This document shows, in pieces, positions 58,901 through 64,000 of a stretch of 64,000 nt of DNA. How positions within the stretch are numbered: the first letter of the stretch is position 1; every line of letters starts with the position of its first letter. Source of the stretch: Spongilla lacustris (lineage: Eukaryota; Porifera; Demospongiae; Spongillida; Spongillidae); the NCBI GenBank assembly GCA_949361645.1, contig OX442415.1, positions 12,923,672 to 12,987,671 of the forward strand, written 5' to 3'. A model generated the notes under the pieces. It was given only the letters and a program-made list of their open reading frames with translations. It did no database searches and was not told where the DNA came from. Position numbers and translations under genes: made by a program.

Positions 58901-61534
58901 CAGATCACTGTCTACATCGTCCACCCACAAGAATCGTAGCATGTCCCTGTCCTTCTCGTCAATTGAAATCATCAAAAATGCCTTTTCAATATCTGCCACC
59001 AACGCCACATTGTGGACTCTGAATCTGATCAGTATGTCTAAGATCTTCTGTCCGAAAGTAGGTCCTGCATAGAGACAGTCATTTAATGATGGTCCATTCA
59101 TTCTTGCTGACGCATCGTATACAATTCGCAATTTTGTTGTCAGCTTGTCCTCCCTGACCACTGCATGATGAGGGATGTAGTGTGTGTCTGACTTGGGTGA
59201 CAACTGGCTATCCGCCACCTCTATTATGCCTTTTGCAAGTTGGTCTCTGATTACTGCATCATATTCACGAAGAAGAGAAGGATTTTGCTTCAGTCTTCGT
59301 AACAGTCCAAACAGTCTGGTCTGGCACAGATTATAGTTGTCAGGTAGCATGGGATGAGGATCTTTCCATGGTAGTTGTACACAATATCTGCCATCCTTGA
59401 ATGAAACCTGTTTCAGAAACTGCTCATACAAGGAAGGTTCAATATCCCTAATTCCAAGTGTTTCAACGTCCCAGAATTTTTTCAGTTCTTGTTCCATGAT
59501 TTCAGTGCTGTTGGTGACAGATGATTGAGCATCAACCTTAAGGACATGAGATGAACAGAAATTGACAGTAGTGTCCGCAGATGAGAACCTTGGGACTGGC
59601 CCAGAAAGAACCCAACCAAGCTTTGTTTCAATGGCTGTTGGCCCGCCTCTTCCCTTTTGCAGTCGTCCGGTTACCAGTCGCCAATATTTGTCAGCTCCAA
59701 TAAGAATGTTGATGTCTGTACTATTACCAATATCTCCTGAATCAGCAAGGTCTAATGTTGACAGATGTTTGAAATGCTGTACCGCAAATGTTATGGGTTG
59801 ACCAGTGAGTGGTTCGCAAATCCTGGGAACTGTAAGCAAACAAAACTCCATGTCTGGTCCATACTTCATCTTCATGTTGACTCTGACAACATCACATCTC
59901 TCCATTGTACCATTATCCTTGCCAAAAGTGCTGATCTTCATTACTTCTGTTTTCTCCGTAGTCAGAGATAGGAGCTCTCGTAGTCGGCTTGAAATATAGG
60001 ACCTTTGGCTTCCACTATCGAATATGAGCCTGGTACTGCAGGTGAAATGCGGTTTGCCGGGAGCACAAACGTGGGTCACTGCTGTCTGGAGCAACACCGG
60101 TGTATGAGTGCTGATATGCATAGACACAGTTGCATGTGACGAGGCTGACTTAACATCTGTAGAAGCAGATCGAGCAGTCTGTTGAGATGAACCAGTGTTT
60201 GTTGAGCTGTTTACATCTTTACTGGATTGAGATGGACATATGCTGACATGGTGTCGTCCTCTGCAGTTAGGACAATGTTGTGATGAACGACAGTCTTTTC
60301 CTATATGCCCTCTCTTCAAGCATACAAAGCATCTCCCCGAACGTCGTAAGCACTGCTTCCGTTGCTCAATTGTGGATACAGTTCTGCATGCTTGAGATGC
60401 GTGAGGTTTGTTGCAGAAGCAACACAAAGCTGACACTGAGTTGTCTGTCAATAGCGCAGTTGCAGTAGCAGGTTCCCTATTTGGTCTTCTTGCAGCTCCA
60501 TTTGCATCCTGAGTTGTCCTTTCTCTCGCTTGGATTTCCCTCTCTATGATCTTCAGCAAATCATCTAAGTTCCAACTGTCTTCCTTCACTTCACGGCTAA
60601 TTATCAAGACTATTTCTTGTGGAATCCTTTTCATTAGAACAGGTGCTAATAAGCTCCCATAAGCCGCAGAGTCTACACCAAGCGATGACAAGGAACGAAC
60701 ATGGGATTCAATTTTGTCAAATACTTGTCTAAGACCCTTGACATCACGTATTGAGGAGACTTGCTCAATGCCCAGTAGTGATTCCATATGCTTATTTATC
60801 AACAGTTGCTTATTGCCAAATCGTTTCTTTAGTAGGGCAATCGCTGCGTCGTAGTTAGCAGCAGTGAGAGTAAGACCAGAAATGGCATCGGCTGCTGAGT
60901 CCTCTAGCAGGGACCGCAGGTAGACAAACTTATCAACAGCAGAAAGTCCAGAATTCGTATGAACTGAAGATTCATAGGAATCCCAGAACGGAGCCCAAGA
61001 TGTCATTTCACCATTAAATTTCTTTAGGGTCAACTTAGGCAATTTCACTCTACCTCCGCTTACGCGATTCTGTTCTGCCTGTAGAATACGTGGTGAATCC
61101 ACTGCGTGCTGCTGCTGCTGTTCACCAACTTCTCTTTCAGATGCATTGTTGTTCGGGCTGGCCGCCCGTTGCGGTGGATTTTCAACAGGTGTAGATGATG
61201 GCGCTCGATCGGTTATGACTGCTTCTTGTTGTTTCTGCTCCTGCGCTAAAAGCTCTTCAATCTCTTGAACTGTCATTTCGATAGTTTCTCTGAATTCGTC
61301 GGCTTTAACAATTTCGTCCGTTAATTCCCCTTCCTCGAGCGTTAATTGGAGTATCTCTTCATCAAGTTGCAAAATGATCTTTTTCTTCTCTTCCAGCGTT
61401 CGTATGTGTCGTTTCAGTGCGGGAATGTTAATTTCCTCAGCATCCTTCGCTTCGCTTACTTGCGTCCCGATTCTGGATACTGAAGCCTTGTGTCCCGCTC
61501 GCACGCGTCTTTTCCAAGTAAGCTGTTGAGCCAT
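55913..61534 (-). CDS. BEL/Pao Gag-Pol polyprotein, uninterrupted
   Basis: A single frame of 1,873 codons begins 50 bp inside the 5' LTR. Domains by rough residue: basic and coiled-coil N-terminus (RHIRTLEEKKKIILQLDEEI, 40-60), DUF1759 gag-like region (165-330), zinc knuckle CFVCLKRGHIGKDC with CPNC (395-420), aspartic protease motif FDSGSQRSYIS (~503), reverse transcriptase with VADIEKAFLMI (~850) and catalytic YVDD (~928), RNase H-like region GFSDASKKAYAAVVY (~1135), integrase H2C2 (HSCHKKVQHGG ... CVKC, ~1440-1480), integrase core GVDYAGP, ISDNSKTF and WWGGFFERL (~1515-1620), and a C-terminal DUF5641-type domain (FWKRWKDEYL, ~1720). It has no stop or frameshift and no envelope-like frame. 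It should make particles, copy its RNA and integrate the copy, which with the identical LTRs suggests a competent or very young element. Confidence 0.93.
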   Translation of the reverse strand: MAQQLTWKRRVRAGHKASVSRIGTQVSEAKDAEEINIPALKRHIRTLEEKKKIILQLDEEILQLTLEEGELTDEIVKADEFRETIEMTVQEIEELLAQEQKQQEAVITDRAPSSTPVENPPQRAASPNNNASEREVGEQQQQHAVDSPRILQAEQNRVSGGRVKLPKLTLKKFNGEMTSWAPFWDSYESSVHTNSGLSAVDKFVYLRSLLEDSAADAISGLTLTAANYDAAIALLKKRFGNKQLLINKHMESLLGIEQVSSIRDVKGLRQVFDKIESHVRSLSSLGVDSAAYGSLLAPVLMKRIPQEIVLIISREVKEDSWNLDDLLKIIEREIQARERTTQDANGAARRPNREPATATALLTDNSVSALCCFCNKPHASQACRTVSTIEQRKQCLRRSGRCFVCLKRGHIGKDCRSSQHCPNCRGRHHVSICPSQSSKDVNSSTNTGSSQQTARSASTDVKSASSHATVSMHISTHTPVLLQTAVTHVCAPGKPHFTCSTRLIFDSGSQRSYISSRLRELLSLTTEKTEVMKISTFGKDNGTMERCDVVRVNMKMKYGPDMEFCLLTVPRICEPLTGQPITFAVQHFKHLSTLDLADSGDIGNSTDINILIGADKYWRLVTGRLQKGRGGPTAIETKLGWVLSGPVPRFSSADTTVNFCSSHVLKVDAQSSVTNSTEIMEQELKKFWDVETLGIRDIEPSLYEQFLKQVSFKDGRYCVQLPWKDPHPMLPDNYNLCQTRLFGLLRRLKQNPSLLREYDAVIRDQLAKGIIEVADSQLSPKSDTHYIPHHAVVREDKLTTKLRIVYDASARMNGPSLNDCLYAGPTFGQKILDILIRFRVHNVALVADIEKAFLMISIDEKDRDMLRFLWVDDVDSDLPRKQVLRFARVVFGVSSSPFLLNATIKHHMDKYRYTDEVFVDKFLCSIYVDDLSFGADTAEAGYELYLKSKKYLREGGFNLRKFTSNHPVLQQRIDEQEHDNTSRTTSDSSQEVSAENESYAKNVFGHESSEGSNSLKVLGVQWNYKDDKVICDIEHICKLAQNLEPNKRNVVGLATRFYDPFGLLSPLTVQFKILFQELCSHKMSWDERLTGELLTKWEEVLKRFHQTQPFFIPRCLFCGVSKAIRCSLMGFSDASKKAYAAVVYLRIETLTGCKVRFMASKTRVSPTGGYTIPRLELLTSLLLSRLMSSLTTALKDDLELSPPTCFTDSKVTLYWITRQDKEWKQFVQNRVCEIRKLTPVEGWMHCPGKENPADLPSRGLNLEELISNPIWLHGPSWLSEDTIQTDMAIYMCEREDSVPEECRCEMKIKNHSLLLAASTTECNFPVLNCEVYSNLQHLFRVTALVMKFLKVLKARKQGEEDTSGTLTATDVSEAEQYWIKVIQTSLTKNPKFSSWRQQLGLYLDGSGLWRCGGRLNNTDLAECAKHPILLDASHHITKLIVHSCHKKVQHGGVRETLSILRSQYWIVKGRSVLRRLLHNCVKCKKLDAKAYSVPQTPSLPAFRVTESPPFAYIGVDYAGPLYTRNSECKTWICLFTCCVTRAIHLDLVPDSSANSFIRCLRRFTSRRGVPRKIISDNSKTFVSSSKMLTDLLNHPEVETFLADQRVTWSFNLEKAPWWGGFFERLIGMTKRCLKKVIGRAKLTYDELLTVVTEIEANLNSRPLTYVSSEDLEEPLTPAHLLTGRRLTVLPDSFIQDDDDNYDAPTSHEEITRRVRHVSLTMSKFWKRWKDEYLTGLRESHRLMQVPGSNGKFVAIGDLVLVHDEKQPRLLWRMGKVENLIKGEDNIIRGAVVRVQSGGRTTNLRRPVQKLYPLELNLNTKTTRNEDDEVQHSESQVGDSGQPMKRPKRVAAQVARYQWREWMDDDEDSSLQVD

Positions 61535-61584
61535 TTCAGAACCTATATCCTTCTACTTACTATTCCCGAGCTTTCGAAGGACCA

Positions 61585-61722
61585 TGTACAAAATCTTTCC
61601 TTGAGATATAAGTTCTGTCACGTTCGCTACCCAACTACTCACTTGCTGTTGCCAATAAATTATAATTCCAATACACACGTGACTTATACAAAAATACAAT
61701 TAATATCAATTAATTCCGTACA
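61585..61722 (-). repeat. BEL 5' LTR
   Basis: 138 bp; the promoter LTR for the minus-strand element. No TATA box was assigned. Confidence 0.9.
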
Positions 61723-62152
61723 ATCGGCAATACAAACAAAACACCTTTTTTGTCAGGCACAACGTAATCCATGAATATTTTTCGTACCGTAAAATACCTT
61801 CCATTTTTAGAAAATCGCTTTCTGTTTAGGCTGATACGCTTCCATTTCATTACTACAGCATACAGCTGAGCACTCCAACAAACCCGTTGTATCGTGGCCA
61901 CTTATTGTTGCAGCACTGTCCAGGTCCACTGACGCATCAGTGACTTGAGCCACATGTTGTTTCTTGTGGTGCAATCATACTGATACTACATGCAATTGAT
62001 CGTAAGCTGACTCCTTTTTGGTGTTGCTCCTTCTGGATTTTTTTCAACTCACTCAACAAAACTTGTCGCCTCTTCATTGGCAGCAAATTAAAGTAATGCG
62101 TCTCGGGAACAAAACACAGGTCAGAATCACAACTGTAGATAATGCCTTTCAA
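61723..62152 (-). pseudogene. hAT transposase pseudogene, N-terminal part
   Basis: From 62152 the minus strand reads MKGIIYSCDSDLCFVPET, MKRRQVLLSELKK, then VDLDSAATISGHDTTGLLEC, NEMEAYQPKQKAIF followed by a stop, and WITLCLTKKVFCLYC up to the BEL border. The last part is the beginning of the TTF-type zinc finger that continues at 55750. Stops and shifts show it is dead. Confidence 0.65.
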
Positions 62153-62451
62153 AGCCTACCAGTACGATAATAGAATAAATCGCAAAATCCCATGCAACGA
62201 ACTCCGGGACAGCAAGTTGAATCTCACACCTCAGTTGACAAACTGGACAAAAACACCTCAGTACTACTCCTAAATGCAGTGGCGAACCAGAACAAACTTA
62301 AAAGCAAAAGGCAAACTCAGAAAGCAGAACGAATCTCACAGAACTTAACACTGAACACACGAGCGATGGATAAATCAGAATACGGCACGTTTTTAACACA
62401 TTGCCCGTTCACTCGCTCTTCACATGCTATAGCTATGAAATGTTTATGTTG
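62153..62451. other. Upstream flank of the hAT pseudogene
   Basis: An ORF at 62192-62500 on the plus strand has no family features and runs into the C tract. Nothing else was seen. Confidence 0.35.
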
Positions 62452-62453
62452 CG

Positions 62454-62487
<34 letters not shown>

Positions 62488-62596
62488 ATTAGGCCCGTAA
62501 CGGTATCCGAGCGATGGGAATGACAATAATTAGATACTGATACGGCCCCCTTGCCCCCCCCCCCCCCCCCCCCCCCCCCCCATCCGCCGCCCCTGA
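62452..62596. repeat. Double poly-C tract ending in a hAT-type terminus
   Basis: C runs at about 62454-62485 and 62551-62580, ending CATCCGCCGCCCCTG at 62595. The same terminal form follows the C tract near 46430-46482. It may mark the outer edge of a transposon, but the other end was not found. Confidence 0.5.
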
Positions 62597-63138
62597 CGTG
62601 GAGTGACAACTCAAGTCGGTACCAAAATTCCGCCATTTAATTTTTGTTCATCTCCTCCTCCTCCTCCGTCTTCCGTTCATCACGTATAACTCGCGACAGG
62701 AACGTCGTACGAAGACGACATTAGCTTCAAAAAGTAGCGTTTTGGTTCCAAACGTGCCCTTTCATACAAATGAGACCTAAAGTTGTTAGCTGGTGATGAA
62801 ATGCCGTGAAATGACCCAAGCAGGTGCAATTCATTATCGGTGGTTGCCTAGCAGTATGCAATATGACGCCATACGCGTCTTAATTTACTGTTGCCGGGCT
62901 ACACACAATTAACTTACATGTACAGACACATTACAGGCGGTTCAAATTCAGCAAGCCAAAGAAAACGGCTCGTTAACAAGGAGAACTCTGAGTTTAAGAT
63001 ATCCGAAGAGCAAAGGTAGGCCTATCAATAGAATAAAAAAGAGGCCTACTCGGCAGAATCTAAGCGTCCTATACATTGCAACGAATACACTAAGCCACGG
63101 CCATATATTGAACACTCCTGGCAGTGAAAAAAATTAGG
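62597..63138. other. Intergenic DNA, no gene seen
   Basis: Unique sequence with a short (ctc)n run at 62650-62667. Confidence 0.35.
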
Positions 63139-63431
63139 GAAACAAATAAATCAAAAACTTCTCTATCGAGAAAGTGATTAGTGGGATGTACTGAGGATTG
63201 GTGGTGCAATAAGCAAGGAAACAAGGTACAGTATGTTAAAGTGAGGTTTGGTAGGATCCTACAACTATAACAGTCCTACATTTGCAAATAGGCTTCTTCA
63301 TTTGAAAATTCTGGACTGTGAGTTGTAGGATCCTACCAAACCTCACTTTAACATACTATACCTTGTTTCCTTGCTTTTTGCACCACCAATCCTACATCCT
63401 TTCTCGATAGAGAAATTTTTGATTTACTTGT
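63139..63431. repeat. Foldback repeat, ~125 bp arms
   Basis: Arms start aaacaaataaatcaaaaac and contain aggtttggtaggatcctac on both sides; centre of about 40 bp. Its right edge coincides with the resumption of lipase copy C homology at 63432. Confidence 0.85.
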
Positions 63432-64000
63432 TCAATGAAGTACACACAGGGTTGCAGATATGAAGAGGAGTCTTTCATGTGGAAACCACAGATATGTATT
63501 TGCTCACACACAAAAAATCCTAGCTGCAATAACTAAATTTACTAACATGTATGGTGTTTGAGTGTGCAATAAGCTAGGCAATTCCAGCAAATGAATAGAT
63601 ACATTGCCATGCAGTGTCAGGGATGTACACAGATGATAATCAATTGCAGTGAGCCAAAATCCAATCAGCAATGAGCTGCATTGCTCTATCCTGATCTTTG
63701 TCATGAAGTATTGCATGATTGTGGTTGATGAATACCTACATGTGCACAATAAAAAAAAATGTAACCACATACGTTCCACCTGTATCATGATCATCTAGCT
63801 TGCACAACTCAGTTGTAATTCCTCCGATATTATCCTGTTGGGTCCTGTATTAGTATCTTTTAAAGGTTAGACTCTACTGCATGCATAATTGTGTCAAATT
63901 TTTAATCTGTACAGGAGTCTAATGTAAGGAAAGAAAATGAACAATAAGTAACCAAAATAGCACTATTGCAGTTATCCTTCTGAATTACCATATGCTGAGC
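63432..64000 (-). CDS. Lipase copy C, last exon and 3' end (partial gene)
   Basis: Minus-strand exon 63735-63640 reads VFINHNHAILHDKDQDRAMQ then LIADWILAHCN and TGA, like exon 7 of copy A. The acceptor is the same tgtag|gta. The rest of the window repeats the copy A intron 6 (about 9430-9689), so the gene continues beyond 64000. The His in HNHAILHD is the candidate catalytic His. Orientation is opposite to copies A and B. Whether upstream exons are intact cannot be seen. Confidence 0.75.

Larger units (their letters stand above)
55751..61722 (-). mobile_element. Complete BEL/Pao LTR retrotransposon (5,972 bp)
   Basis: Two 138 bp LTRs (55751-55888 and 61585-61722) are identical by eye, with TG...CA ends (minus strand TGTACGGAAT ... 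ATTTTGTACA). A 5 bp duplication ATCGG flanks the element (55746-55750, 61723-61727). Next to the 3' LTR a purine run CTGGGGGGAG (plus-strand 55889-55898) is the likely polypurine tract. Just inside the 5' LTR the sequence TGGTCCTTCG begins with TGG as expected of a primer-binding site, but I cannot assign the tRNA. It is inserted in the zinc-finger region of the hAT pseudogene. Identical LTRs mean recent insertion. Confidence 0.93.

Noticed and set aside
62433..62636. Glycine-rich ORF
   Set aside because: Translation of the C tracts at 62.45-62.58 kb.

Overview
The window is eukaryotic and looks like an invertebrate genome, most likely a demosponge. This rests on three things: a 7TM receptor with the motif YRLALYQVLAAFAF that resembles the large sponge GPCR family, many short (~50 bp) GT-AG introns, and a mix of animal-type genes with Ginger, hAT and BEL/Pao elements. 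There are no operons, bacterial signals or recognisable tRNA/rRNA genes. The species assignment is an inference.

Layout. 1-2.2 kb: a TTAA-flanked non-autonomous DNA transposon and a MITE end. 2.3-9.8 kb: monoglyceride-lipase-like gene copy A, which has lost two exons. 10.5-17.8 kb: transposase relics, foldback repeats, poly-G/C tracts, a fragment of a Ginger end and a purine-rich minisatellite. 18.9-24.9 kb: MGLL-like copy B, apparently intact (7 exons, 281 aa). 25.8-26.6 kb: an 824 bp near-perfect palindrome. 27.2-28.2 kb: an intronless 7TM receptor with a frameshift before TM7. 28.8-30.1 kb: a decayed integrase gene. 34.3-35.1 kb: an 844 bp element with 7 bp target duplications. 35.5-40.75 kb: Ginger transposon copy 1. 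40.8-42.7 kb (minus): an XPG/asteroid-like gene. 44.3-45.6 kb: a foldback repeat and the 3' flank of a third MGLL copy. 46.3-47.98 kb: a THAP exon and an integrase relic between direct repeats. 47.9-62.15 kb (minus): a hAT transposase pseudogene split by a MITE, by Ginger copy 2 and by a complete BEL/Pao retrotransposon. 63.1-64 kb: another foldback repeat and the last exon of MGLL copy C (minus).

The central result is the Ginger element. Two copies of 5,267 and 5,251 bp lie in inverted orientation about 9.2 kb apart. Each has ~70 bp terminal inverted repeats beginning TGTTACGCGC and a perfect 4 bp target duplication (TATA and GATA). The exons can be joined into one 1,104-codon frame over 16 exons: H2C2 zinc finger, DDE integrase, low-complexity linker exons, two Cys-rich (tesmin/CXC-like) repeats, Ulp1-type cysteine protease and PHD finger. 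The copies appear to differ mainly by one internal block, replaced in copy 2 by an inverted copy of a downstream exon piece. The BEL element has LTRs identical by eye and an uninterrupted 1,873-codon polyprotein, so both element types look recently active.

A second result is a small transposon group that makes 7 bp target duplications and has CA(G/T)AGATA-type ends. It is seen as an 888 bp element, an 844 bp element, and a 26 bp perfect palindrome made only of two facing ends, inserted in the 5' leader of Ginger. The MGLL duplications supply empty sites that confirm two insertions. Most remaining DNA is duplicated MGLL flank, decayed repeats and AT-rich sequence with no gene I can support.
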